Source: CAWDDG01 sp963801065 | Lineage (GTDB): Bacteria; Actinomycetota; Actinomycetes; Jiangellales; Jiangellaceae | Direction: 5' to 3' | Length of the DNA: 64,000 nt | Assembly: GCA_963801065.1 (NCBI GenBank) | Contig: CAWDDG010000004.1 | Coordinates: 248,001 to 312,000 of the forward strand | Shown: piece by piece, positions 44,506 through 53,127 of the stretch | How the letters are laid out: each line of letters begins with the position of its first letter | How positions within the stretch are numbered: the stretch's first letter is position 1 | Program-made: the position numbers and the translations under genes | The notes under the pieces: generated by a model | Seen by the model: only the letters and a program-made list of their open reading frames with translations | The model's database searches: none | Told to the model about the DNA's origin: nothing

Positions 44506-45081
44506 GTGACTCGGTGGACGCGGTCGACCATCTATCCCGACATGTGGGTCGACCCGGACGACGACCCACGCGAAACCGATGTCGAGACCGTCGACGAGCG
44601 CGGCACGCTGCTCGACTATCTGCGCCACTACCGCCTCACCATGGAAATGAAATGCGCGGGCCTGGATGCCGAGCAGCTCGCCCGACGATCCGTACCGCCG
44701 TCCACGATGTCCCTGCTCGGGCTGGTGCGGCACATGGCCGAGGGGGAGCGACACTTTCGCCGGGTGATGGCCGGCGAGGACGCGCCGAAGCTGTACTGCA
44801 CCGACGAGGACCGTGACGGCGACTGGAACGGCGCGATCGCCGACCCGGCGGTCGTGGAGGACGCCTGGCGGCAGTGGCGGGCCGAGGTGGAGCTCACCGA
44901 CCAGTTCGTGGCCGGCGTCGCCGACCTCGGCACCCGGAACGCCGGCGTCTCCGACCTCGGCCCCGACGGCGCGGACGTGCAGCTTCGCGACATCCTGGTG
45001 GCGCAGATCGCGGAGTACGCGCGGCACTGCGGGCACGCCGACCTCCTGCGCGAGCGCATCGATGGCCGCGTAGGCCAATGA
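44506..45081 (+). CDS. DinB/DUF664 family protein
   Basis: A 191-residue four-helix-bundle protein. DETDVETV-type openings (RETDVETVDERGTLLDYLRHYRLTMEMKCAGLDAEQLARR) lead to SLLGLVRHMAEGERHFRRV and end at LVAQIAEYARHCGHADLLRERIDG. These carry the three His ligands of the DinB metal site (H-x-x-E in helix 2 and E-Y-A-R-H-x-G-H in helix 4). Relatives include mycothiol-dependent transferases. The GTG at 44506 is used; an ATG at 44542 would remove 12 residues. The 265 bases before it hold nothing recognisable. Confidence 0.85.
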   Translation: MTRWTRSTIYPDMWVDPDDDPRETDVETVDERGTLLDYLRHYRLTMEMKCAGLDAEQLARRSVPPSTMSLLGLVRHMAEGERHFRRVMAGEDAPKLYCTDEDRDGDWNGAIADPAVVEDAWRQWRAEVELTDQFVAGVADLGTRNAGVSDLGPDGADVQLRDILVAQIAEYARHCGHADLLRERIDGRVGQ

Positions 45082-45422
45082 TCACGAGACTGACGCACCA
45101 ATGACCACCAGGATCTCTCCGACGAACATCCACAACCCGACTCGCCTGTGATCAAGCCCGCCAAGAATCGCAAAAGGCCAGGGATGGTTTCGCCTGGCCC
45201 AGATCAGCCCGAATCGATGGATCCGCTACTCATCGGCGCCGAACGCCCATCCCGTATGACATCGACCAGCCTGGGGGCACATTGGACCGCGCGATGCGGG
45301 CACGGACTTGGGAACGGGACATGTGAGACGCTCCGTTGCTCGCGGGATCGCGACGCACCCAGTACGATCACGAGCTTGGACAAAGTAGGCCAGATGAGAC
45401 CGGAGAGACGGCGCTAGCCCCG

Positions 45423-45465
45423 CTCATAACCCAGAGGTCGCAGGTTCAAATCCTGCCCCCGCTAC
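45423..45465 (+). repeat. Truncated tRNA-Met-like 3' end (left copy)
   Basis: CTCATAACCCAG (CAT anticodon loop plus the 3' half of its stem) followed by AGGTCGCAGGTTCAAATCCT and CCCCCGCTAC. This is the 3' half of a tRNA-Met, likely the initiator type by its CCCAG stem. The 5' half and full CCA are missing. A second copy lies at 48218. Confidence 0.8.
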
Positions 45466-45474
45466 TGATCAGGC

Positions 45475-45497
45475 CCGGGATTCAGCGCGAATCCCGG
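45475..45497 (+). terminator. Hairpin after tRNA-Met remnant (left)
   Basis: CCGGGATTC, five-base loop, GAATCCCGG: a perfect 9-bp stem followed by TCTG. It probably derives from the native terminator of the target tRNA. Confidence 0.6.
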
Positions 45498-45515
45498 TCT
45501 GAAAGCATTTGAGAC

Positions 45516-46269
45516 TTGATCCACCCTCCGAAAACCCTCGATGGCGCCTGCTCCGCAATTGCCCACCGACACCACCAAGAGGGCCTGCCAGACCTGACGA
45601 CCGACGTCGTCGTGCGCCGTGTCCGCCGCGGACTGCGCCGCATCATGGGCACCGCGCCCCGGCGCCAGACCCACCCACTCACCGTGGCCGAGCTCGGCCA
45701 GCTCGTGTCCACCATCGACCCCGACACCGCGATCGGCGCCCGGGACCGTGCCGTCATCCTGCTCGGCTACGCCTCGGCGCTGCGTCCCGGAGAGCTCTCC
45801 GCCCTCGACCTGGCCGACATCATCGCCAAGCCCAGCGGCGTCCTGGTGGCGGTACGCCGGTCAAAGACCGACCAGGACGGCCGCGGGCAACTCGTCGGAG
45901 TCGCCCGCGGGGAGCACCGCCACACCGATCATCCGGGCACTCGACGCTTGACTCGCGATCCGCCCCGCAGGCCCTGGTGCGCTCTTCACCCGGGTCTACC
46001 GATCGGGCACCGTCACGACCGAGCGGATCGGGCCCCGAGCGGTCAGCAGGCTCGTGCAGGCCCGCGCCATCGAGGCCGGCTTCGACGGCATCCAGGTCAC
46101 CGGGCACTCGCTGCGCGCGGGCCACGCCACCACCGCCGCCGTCAACGGCGCCCCGATCGACCGGATCGCCGCCCAGACCCGCCACCGGGACCTCGGCACC
46201 CTCCTCAACCACTACATCCGACCCGCCGAGGCACTCGCGACCACCACCAGCCGCGACCTCGGTCTTTGA
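45516..46269 (+). pseudogene. Tyrosine recombinase, frameshifted with an internal stop
   Basis: The N-terminal part is in one frame (HPLTVAELGQLVSTIDPDTAIGARDRAVILLGYASALRPGELSALDLADI, with the first active-site Arg in S-A-L-R-P-G-E). The catalytic end is in another (GIQVTGHSLRAGHATTAAVNGAPIDRIAAQTRHRDLGTLLNHYIRP, with H-x-L-R, R-H and Tyr). In the second frame a TGA interrupts ALDA/LAIRPAG where relatives have Trp. At least one frameshift and one nonsense change therefore inactivate it. It lies directly beside the tRNA-Met-like remnant, as an element's integrase should. Confidence 0.8.
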
Positions 46270-46568
46270 TGGATGGGGTCGGTAGCCCATGGGCGGCGGA
46301 ATGACGCAAGTCCGCCATCGTCTGGATCGCGGCATGGGAGGACGTTCTCCGTGGGTGACGCGGATTATGCAAACGGAACGGGGTCTCCCCAGCGAGGCGT
46401 GCGCTCGATCACTCCAACCTTTCGGCGTAGCAGTTGCTGAAACTGCTGTTCGACGGCTCGGAGGTCCTGCGCACCCCAACGGCGGTCCTTGACCCGGGAC
46501 ATGCGACGCAATAGCGTCGAACAGAGCTTTAGCCTGATGCGTGCGTGGACGCAAGTGAAGGAGTGGCG

Positions 46569-46970
46569 ATGGCAACCGTCGGCCCCGTAACCCTATCGAT
46601 CTTCGACCAGCCCCCGGACCAAGTGGTCGTCCAAGCGGCCTACGATGTCAAGGGCAGCGGGGACGACATTTCCTCCGGGCAGCCCTACCGCGAGGTGGTG
46701 GAACTGATCGGCGTAGACAAAGGCCAGCCCGGTGAGGACGGGGTCGATGACGTCCTCGACACGATCTCGGACGGAACGGTGGTCTTTGACGGCACGCACG
46801 TTTCTTTCCTGCGCTCGCAGCAAAAGCAGTATCCGGCCGCCGCTCTCGACGAAGACCCCCATCCGTTCTTCCCGCGCACTGACGAGATTCGGGTGCGCGT
46901 GACGCTGATGCCGGTAGCGGTCGGTGAGAGCAACATCGTTCGGCGCGAGCAGATACTCGCGCCCAACTAG
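46569..46970 (+). CDS. Hypothetical protein in the 45-48 kb element
   Basis: A 133-residue acidic soluble protein, MATVGPVTLSIFDQPPDQVVVQAAYDVKGSG..., with the later segment LDEDPHPFFPRTDEIRVRVTLMP and ending REQILAPN. Alternating hydrophobic residues suggest beta structure. The ATG at 46569 has a good GAAGGAG site, which supports a real gene. I recognise no family. It is the only apparently intact gene between the two tRNA-Met-like remnants, so it is the element's cargo. Confidence 0.65.
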   Translation: MATVGPVTLSIFDQPPDQVVVQAAYDVKGSGDDISSGQPYREVVELIGVDKGQPGEDGVDDVLDTISDGTVVFDGTHVSFLRSQQKQYPAAALDEDPHPFFPRTDEIRVRVTLMPVAVGESNIVRREQILAPN

Positions 46971-47517
46971 TTCAGCCCGGAAGGCCGCCTTGGGTCGCGC
47001 TCTCGCTGTCGAGCACACCTCCCACTCGACGCCCAGACCTGCCCGCACCCGCGCCGCGCGACGGTCCGGGAATTCACCATGAGCCGGGGTCCCGGCCGGG
47101 ACGGTCGCCTCCGGCGCGCTGGCGGTGCTTGCGGCTATCGCCGTGCACCGGGCGCACCGCGGTTGCCGCTGAGCGCTGTGCAGGCGCCTTGCAACTGGCT
47201 GCTGTGGGTCGTCGTCGTCTCCCAGCCCAGGACGCGGGCAACGCGAATAAGTCATGGACGAGGCTCCCGGGCAAAGTCTTCGGGAGTCCTCTCCGGCTGA
47301 TGGCGGATCCCCAGTTAAGTGCCGTCCTGGAGCAGGACCGGTAGGCCCTCCCTGTGCCACCGGAATATGACGTGTTTACGAGCGGCGAAGGAGCAGCGTT
47401 CGCGTCGGACCGTGGAACATCCTCATGTTCCAACCGACGAAGGATCGGCCGATCTGGGCGCGATTCCGATCGCTCAGCCCGAGTTCTCGTATCTTGTGAT
47501 GTTCCAAGCGCGCCCGA
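46971..47517. other. No gene recognised (readthrough region)
   Basis: A minus-strand frame continuous with the nucleoside deoxyribosyltransferase remnant runs to 47074, but its sequence here is Arg/Ser-rich noise. Nothing is supported. Confidence 0.4.
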
Positions 47518-47939
47518 ACCGGCCTCGATGCGAGCGAGTGCCTCCAGGATCGCGCTGACGACCTCGGTGGTCGAAGCGGCCGGCAGGTCGAGGCGGATCG
47601 TGGCCGCCTGCGCGAGCATCGGGTTGTGCTCGCCGGCGTTGCCTGCCATGGCGCGGAAATCGGTCCGAACGAGCACGATCGACTTCCTCGTGCCGAACGC
47701 GTAGCCGACCTCCCAGCTCGTGCCCGAGTCCGGGGCGGGACCGTCCATGATCGCGACAAGGCCGGCGGCCCAGTCGATCCCGGCCTTGTCGGCAGCGAAG
47801 ATGCCCGCGGCGTCCAGGCCAGGATCGTTCTCCTGAGGCAGGAACACCTCGTGCCCGGCGGCACGCAGCGCAGCGGTCACCTCCGCATTCCAGGTGCGCT
47901 CTGGCGTCGTGAACAAGGGCCGGCGAAATACAGCTTCAT
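47518..47939 (-). pseudogene. Nucleoside 2-deoxyribosyltransferase-like, early frameshift
   Basis: ATG 47939 gives MKLYFAGP, then one base is missing in a C run (codon 8). The next frame continues LFTTPERTWNAEVTAALRAAGHEVFLPQENDP and contains AIMDGPAPDSGTSWEVGYAFGTRKSIVLVRTDFR, the D-x-x-x-D/G-T-x-x-E-x-G-x-A active-site pattern of this family, ending around LARIEAG. The family transfers or hydrolyses the 2-deoxyribosyl group of nucleosides. Past 47518 the frame has no normal stop. A homopolymer indel may be a sequence error. Confidence 0.65.
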
Positions 47940-48217
47940 GCCCCGAGTATCGGGGAGCGTGACCGACGTCCGCGGAGCCAAGCGACAAGTCGAGTCTCGA
48001 GGTGCAGGACACCACTTCCAACTGGGCGAGCGACGCGGGTGCTAGGGGCCGCAGCTGGACTTGATCGCCCTCCGGTTACCCTCCGGATTCAGTCGGCCTG
48101 CGCCGGTACGGATCGGGTACGATCGGAAGTGTTCGTGACAGCGGACACCGCTTTAATACAAGCGATTCGGCTGTTTCCCGCGACGTTCGGTAGCACCCGG
48201 ATTCGCCCTGTGCGAAT

Positions 48218-48252
48218 CCAGAGGTCGCAGGTTCAAATCCTGCCCCGCTACC
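48218..48252 (+). repeat. Truncated tRNA-Met-like 3' end (right copy)
   Basis: CCAGAGGTCGCAGGTTCAAA then TCCTGCCCC-GCTACCA, identical to the left copy apart from one missing C in the acceptor strand, and with CCA retained. The anticodon arm upstream is aberrant, so this is not a functional tRNA. With the 45.4-kb copy it bounds a 2.8-kb element. Confidence 0.8.
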
Positions 48253-48261
48253 AGGTCAGTG

Positions 48262-48286
48262 GCCCGGACACGCAAGATGTCCGGGC
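48262..48286 (+). terminator. Hairpin after tRNA-Met-like remnant (right)
   Basis: GCCCGGACA, seven-base loop, TGTCCGGGC, then TTTC. A perfect 9-bp GC-rich stem with a T-run, a good intrinsic terminator. Confidence 0.75.
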
Positions 48287-48309
48287 TTTCTGCTACCTAG
48301 ACCGGCCGT

Positions 48310-48333
48310 TTGGCAACGGAATTGGCAACGGAC
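48310..48333 (+). repeat. 12-bp-period direct repeat pair E (TTGGCAACGGA)
   Basis: TTGGCAACGGAA followed by TTGGCAACGGAC. It starts 58 bp after the tRNA end, the same relative place as pair A, but no integrase remains beside it. Confidence 0.55.
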
Positions 48334-48377
48334 CGTGATCAGCTAGCCATCCTTCGGATCGTCGCCTCTCCGGGTCT

Positions 48378-50661
48378 CTAGGCCGGTGCGCCGACCCGGT
48401 CGCGGTCCGGCTCGCCGGGCAGCGGGTCCTCCGGGGCCGGCAGGTACTGCTCCGGACGGCCCTCGACATACAGCTGCGGCAGCCGGCTCTGGACCGACTT
48501 CGGCAGCCACCAGTTGGCGGGACCCAGCAGGTGCATCACGGCTGGCACGAGCAGCATCCGGACAACCGTGGCGTCGACCAGGATGGCCGTGGCCATGCCG
48601 AGCCCGATGACCTTGAGCATGATGTCCGGGCTGGGCACGAACGCCGCGAACACGGCGATCATGATGGCTGCCGCCGCGGTGATCACCCGACCGGTGCCGG
48701 CCAGCCCGTCCCGGACGGCGCGGGCGTTGTCGCTGGTCCGCGTCCACGCCTCTCGCATCCGGCTGATCAGGAACACCTCGTAGTCCATCGACAGCCCGAA
48801 CAGGACGGCGAACACGATCACCGGCACGAAACCGGGCATCGGCGTCTCGGTGTCGATGCCGAGCAGTTGGCCGGCCCAGCCGCCTTCCAGGACGTACGCC
48901 ATGACTCCGTAGGCCGCGGCGACCGAGAGCAGGTTCATCACCGCGGCGGTCAGCGGGATCACGATGCTCCGGAACGCGGCGAACAGCAGCAGCATCGAGA
49001 GTGCGATCACGCCGCCGATCAGGTACGGCAACCGGCTCGAGACGTTCTCGTTGGAGTCGATGCTGGCCGCGGTCGCGCCGCCGACGTGGGCCTCGACACC
49101 GGTGCCGTCGGTCGCGGCCGGGATCACGTCATCGCGCAGCGTACGCACCAGGTCCTCGGTCGCCCCGTCCTGCGGCCCGGTCTCCGGGATGACCGTGATC
49201 AACGCCGCGTCGCCGTCGGCGTTGATCGTCGGCGGTGCTGCCGTCGCCACGCCGGGAGTGTCGCCGATTGCCGTGGCGAGGTTCTGGACCGCGGTGGTGT
49301 CATTGGCCGACGACAGCTCCGCCGCAAGCAGCAGCGGGCCGTTGGCGCCGACGCCGAAGCTCTCGGCGGCCATGTCGTACGCGTGCCGGGACGACTTGTC
49401 CTCGGGGTCGTTGCCGGCGTCGGGGAAGCCGTATCGGACGCCGAGGAACGGCGCGGCCAGGGCCAGCAGGACAGCGGCGCCGCCGACCGTGACGAGGATG
49501 CTGTGGCGGTCGATGAGCCGGGTCCAGGCCGCCCACCGCCGGGTCGGGACGAGGTGTCCATCCGCGGCGACCTGCGGCACGGAGCGCCGGCCGATCGGCA
49601 GCCGGAGTCGGTCCACCCAGCGGCCGACGTACCCCAGCAGGGCCGGGAACAGGTTGACCGCCGCCGCCATGACGATGAAGACCGTGACGATCGTGACCAC
49701 GGCTGCGCCGCGCATGAAGGACAGGCCCATCGCGAAGAGGCCGAGCATGCTCACGACCACGGTGCCGCCGGCGACCAGCACGGCGCGTCCGGCCGTGTCG
49801 AGGGTCGCGACGGTCGCCGCCTCGGGCTCGAGGCCGACCGCCCGCCACTCGCGGAACCTGGTGATCATGAGCAGCGTGTAGTCGATGCCGAGCGCGATGC
49901 CCATCATCGTCGCCAGCGCGGTCGACCAGTCGGGCACGTCGGTGAGCGCCGCGATGACCCCGGTCAGGGTCCCGCTGACCGCGAGGCCGGCGAGGGCGAC
50001 CCCGAGCGGCAGCCCGGCGGCCACAACGGTGCCGAATGTGACGAGCAGGATCAACGCCGCGACGACGAGCGCGATCATCTCTGAGCCGATCTCGCTCTGC
50101 TCGGCCTGCTGGATGGTCTGGCTGCCCAGCGCGACCTCGAGCCCGGGGCGCTCGGCCGCATCGGCGGCCGCGAGCAGCTCCTCGGTGTCCTCGATCGGCA
50201 TGTCGACCGGGTTGACCACGTCCAGGTTGAGCCGGGCGATCAGGGACTGGCCGTCCTCGGCGATGCCGCCCGGAGTGGTGTACGGGTCGTCGACGGCCGC
50301 GACGTGCGGCAGGCCGCGCAGCTCGTCGAGGAGGTCGGTGACGTCGGACCGTACGGCCGCCTCGGTGACCGGCTGGTCGGCGCGAACGACGATGTCCACG
50401 GTGTCACCTGACTGCTCGGGGAAGCGCTGCTCCAGCAGGTCCTGGGCCTGCCTCGAGTCCGAGCCGGGCGTGGAGTAGTCGGCGGTGAAGTCGCCGGCGA
50501 ACGCGGCAGACAGGCCGATCGCCACGGCCGAGCGCGGCGATCCAGCCGAGAACGACGCGCCCGCGCCGGCGGAACGAGACGCCGGCCAGTCTGCCCAGCG
50601 GTCCCGGCCGCGGCGCCAGGAGTGAGTCTTGTCGATCGTCGAGCGTGGACACGTCGGTCAT
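48378..50661 (-). pseudogene. MMPL-family transporter with one frameshift near its N-terminus
   Basis: The start at ATG 50661 (MTDVSTLDDRQDSLLAPRPGPLG, helix VVLGWIAAL) must shift frame near 50530 to join the 715-codon body beginning AIGLSAAFAGDFTADYSTPGSDSRQ. The body has both MMPL helices: MMGIALGIDYTLLMITRFREWR and FGLSMDYEVFLISRMREAW. An extra G in a CTCGGCC context explains the shift. It is divergent from a two-component system across a 186-bp region with a 7-bp inverted repeat, so it is probably that system's target. The transporter may be functional if the shift is a sequence error. Confidence 0.8.
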
Positions 50662-50743
50662 GGAGGCCTCCGTAGCTGGTTTCACGGAAGCGATCGTCGC
50701 GCCGACGACGTGGGCGTGTCGTCCGACAATGGATGGCAGGACG

Positions 50744-50759
50744 TACGCAGTTCTGCGTA
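50744..50759. promoter_or_regulatory. Candidate response-regulator operator
   Basis: TACGCAG-TT-CTGCGTA, a perfect 7-bp inverted repeat with a 2-bp spacer, midway between the MMPL and kinase genes. Its size and symmetry suit a NarL/LuxR-type dimer. Confidence 0.6.
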
Positions 50760-50847
50760 GGCGGCACCTTCCTGGTCACGCTCGTCGTCGTAGGTGGTCG
50801 CGCTTCAGGCTGGGGTCGGTCGCGCGCGGGATTCCTATGATCGAGGC

Positions 50848-52107
50848 ATGCAACACCGCGCGGCGTCGTTCCGCTTACCTGCTCCGGCGCAGGACGCGTT
50901 GCTCGCGCTTTTCATCACCGTGATGCAGGTTCAGGGCGTGCAGGCAAGTGGGGCCGCTGACTCTGCCGAGGTGGCGGCGCGGCCCCTCACCGACTTCGGA
51001 TACCTGGGATACGCCCTGTTGATCGCGAGTGGACTGGCACTGGCCGTCCGCCGCCGGTGGCCGGTTCCGGTGTTCCTCACCACCGCGCTCGCCAGCCTGG
51101 CGTACTACAGCCTCGACTTCCCGGACGGTCCCGGCTGGCTCGGGCTCTTCGTCGCCCTGTACACGCTTACCGCCTACGGCGATGGGCGCCGTTCCCTGGT
51201 GATCGCCGGCGTGGGAATCACGGTGCTGACCATCGGGTGGCTGGTCGCCGCGGCCGACATCGAACCGCCGGAGGCCATCGGATGGGTGTTCTTCCGGATC
51301 GGCGCGTCGGTCATGAGCGCTGCCCTTGGCGAGTCGGTCCGGTCGCGGCGGTTCATCGCTGCAGAGGCTCTGGAACGTGCTGAGTGGGCTGAGCGGACTC
51401 GGGAGGAGGAAGCGCGGGCGCGCGTCGACGCCGAACGGCTCCGGATCGCGCGTGAGGTCCACGACACCGTCGCTCACGCCATCGCGATCATCAATGTGCA
51501 GGCCGGTGTCACCGCGCACGTGCTCGACAAGCGGCCGGAAGGGGCACGCGAGACGTTGGTCGCCATCGAGCAGACGAGCTCCCAGGCGCTGCGAGAGATG
51601 CGGGCCATCCTTGGGGTGCTCCGTGGTACCAACGACCGGCGAATGCCTCACCCCGGCCTGGAACAGATCGACGAACTCACCACGAAGGCGCGCAACGCCG
51701 GACTCGACATCAAACTCGAGACGAGCTCGCCGGCGGAGCCTTTGCCGAGCGCGGTGGGCAACGCTGCCTACCGAATCGTGCAAGAAGCGATCACCAACGT
51801 GATCCGTCACGTCGGCCCGACCCGGGTAACAGTCGCCCTCGACTATGGAATCGATGTCTTGGAGGTCCGCGTGATCGATGAGGGGCGCCGTCACGCCGCA
51901 GGCGATGACCTCGCGGGCCCGCACCTACCCGCCGAGCATCCGACCAGCAACGGCGCCGGCAGCCCGGGTGAGCCAGGCCGAGGGATCGCCGGAATGCGCG
52001 AGCGCTGCCAACTACTGGGCGGAGAACTGACCGCTCGGTCGCGTCCGAGCGGAGGGTTCGAGGTCAAGGCACGACTGCCCCTGGCGCCGACCGGAACGGC
52101 GCACTGA
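50848..52107 (+). CDS. Membrane sensor histidine kinase (HisKA_3)
   Basis: A 419-residue kinase with about five N-terminal helices (residues 15-160). A cytoplasmic linker helix precedes the HisKA_3 box (RLRIAREVHDTVAHAIAIINVQAG, phospho-His205). The HATPase domain has AYRIVQEAITNVIRHVGPTRV and GRGIAGMRERCQLLGGEL. A low-complexity stretch (LPAEHPTSNGAGSPGEPG) interrupts the ATP lid. The start is ATG 50848. The stop overlaps the response-regulator start by one base. It is divergent from the MMPL gene. Confidence 0.92.
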   Translation: MQHRAASFRLPAPAQDALLALFITVMQVQGVQASGAADSAEVAARPLTDFGYLGYALLIASGLALAVRRRWPVPVFLTTALASLAYYSLDFPDGPGWLGLFVALYTLTAYGDGRRSLVIAGVGITVLTIGWLVAAADIEPPEAIGWVFFRIGASVMSAALGESVRSRRFIAAEALERAEWAERTREEEARARVDAERLRIAREVHDTVAHAIAIINVQAGVTAHVLDKRPEGARETLVAIEQTSSQALREMRAILGVLRGTNDRRMPHPGLEQIDELTTKARNAGLDIKLETSSPAEPLPSAVGNAAYRIVQEAITNVIRHVGPTRVTVALDYGIDVLEVRVIDEGRRHAAGDDLAGPHLPAEHPTSNGAGSPGEPGRGIAGMRERCQLLGGELTARSRPSGGFEVKARLPLAPTGTAH

Positions 52108-52805
52108 TGAGCCCAACAGCCGCGCCGCCTGACAGCCCTCCTCCGATCAAGGTGCTGCTCGCCGACGACGAGGGTCTTGTGCGATCCGGGTTCAAGGTCC
52201 TACTCGACCTCGAAGACGACATCACGGTGGTCGGGGAAGCCACCACCGGCGCAGAGGCCGTGGAACGGGCCCGAGCCACCCGGCCCGACGTCATCCTCAT
52301 GGACATCCGCATGCCACAGCTGGACGGGATCGAGGCCACCCGCGAGATCGCCAAGACGACCGGACTACAGCAGGTCCGAATCCTGATCCTGACCACCTAC
52401 GACACCGATGCGTACGTCTTCGAAGCCCTGCAGGCCGGCGCCAGCGGCTTCCTGCTCAAGGACGCTGGCCCGGCCGAGCTCCTGCATGCCGTCCGGGTGG
52501 TCGCCGCCGGAGACGCGCTGCTCGCCCCGCGTATCACCCGGCGCCTCATCGCTCAGTTCACCGCGGAACGGATCGCTACTCAGGCAGCCGAATACCGACT
52601 GGCGGTGCTGACCCCACGCGAGCGCGAGGTGCTGGCCCTGGTGGGAGAGGGGTTGAGCAACGACGAGATCGGTGCCGAGCTCTACCTCAGCCCAGCCACC
52701 GCCCGCACCCATGTCAGTCACGCGATGGCGAAGCTCGGAGCGCGCGACCGCGCGCAACTGGTCGTCATCGCCTACCAGACAGGACTAGTCATCCCGCAGC
52801 CATGA
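52107..52805 (+). CDS. NarL/LuxR-type response regulator
   Basis: A 232-residue regulator with the acidic pocket in KVLLADDEG, phosphoacceptor Asp66 in VILMDIRMPQLDG, Lys in FLLKDAGPAELL, and the LuxR helix-turn-helix LTPREREVLALVGEGLSNDEIGAELYLSPATARTHVSHAMAKLGARDRAQL. It is translationally coupled to the kinase. The nearby 7-bp inverted repeat is its likely binding site. It is paralogous to the 37-kb pair but clearly diverged. Confidence 0.93.
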   Translation: MSPTAAPPDSPPPIKVLLADDEGLVRSGFKVLLDLEDDITVVGEATTGAEAVERARATRPDVILMDIRMPQLDGIEATREIAKTTGLQQVRILILTTYDTDAYVFEALQAGASGFLLKDAGPAELLHAVRVVAAGDALLAPRITRRLIAQFTAERIATQAAEYRLAVLTPREREVLALVGEGLSNDEIGAELYLSPATARTHVSHAMAKLGARDRAQLVVIAYQTGLVIPQP

Positions 52806-53127
52806 TCATGCACACAACTGACCTGCTGGACATGGACGCTACCGCGACTCGGCGGGGCACTGGTATGGACGTGCACTGACCCCTCCTCCAACCGATCGAA
52901 TCTGGGCCCCGCAGGTCAGCGGGATATCTGCGGGAATGATCTTCTATGAGCGAAGATAAGACCCTGCAGAAGTCGCACGTCACCTCCCCCTGGCCGTGCC
53001 ATTGACGTGCCATTAGCCGGTGGGCAGTTCACCGCCCGGTTCGGTCGTGGTGATGTCGGGCAGCCCGGAGGGTCTCCGTCGCGCGGAATCCGGACCACGC
53101 GAATGCCGCTGCGATAGCCGTATGCCG
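52806..53127. other. Gene-free stretch with repeat pair F
   Basis: No gene. Holds repeat pair F but no recognisable tRNA end, possibly an older, eroded junction. Confidence 0.4.
52996..53017 (+). repeat. 11-bp-period direct repeat pair F (GTGCCATT)
   Basis: GTGCCATTGAC followed by GTGCCATTAGC. The first 20 bases equal pair G at 60759, and it differs from pair B by the same base in both units. Confidence 0.6.

Larger units (their letters stand above)
45082..45515. other. Junction DNA before the tRNA-Met remnant
   Basis: No gene. AT-richer stretch ending in a truncated tRNA end and hairpin (annotated separately). It is the left border of the 2.8-kb segment 45.42-48.25 kb. Confidence 0.5.
47940..48377. 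other. Junction DNA with second tRNA remnant
   Basis: No gene. Contains the right tRNA-Met-like end, its hairpin and repeat pair E (annotated separately). Confidence 0.5.

Noticed and set aside
45423..45465. Functional tRNA-Met gene
   Set aside because: Only the 3' half is present; no D arm, no 5' acceptor strand, no complete CCA.
48180..48252. Complete tRNA ending at the GCTACCA
   Set aside because: The upstream anticodon region folds as a non-standard stem with no U33-type loop, and no matching 5' acceptor strand was found.
52996..53017. tRNA-derived att site near repeat pair F
   Set aside because: No tRNA 3' end is visible within about 150 bp on either side, so only the repeat pair itself is reported.
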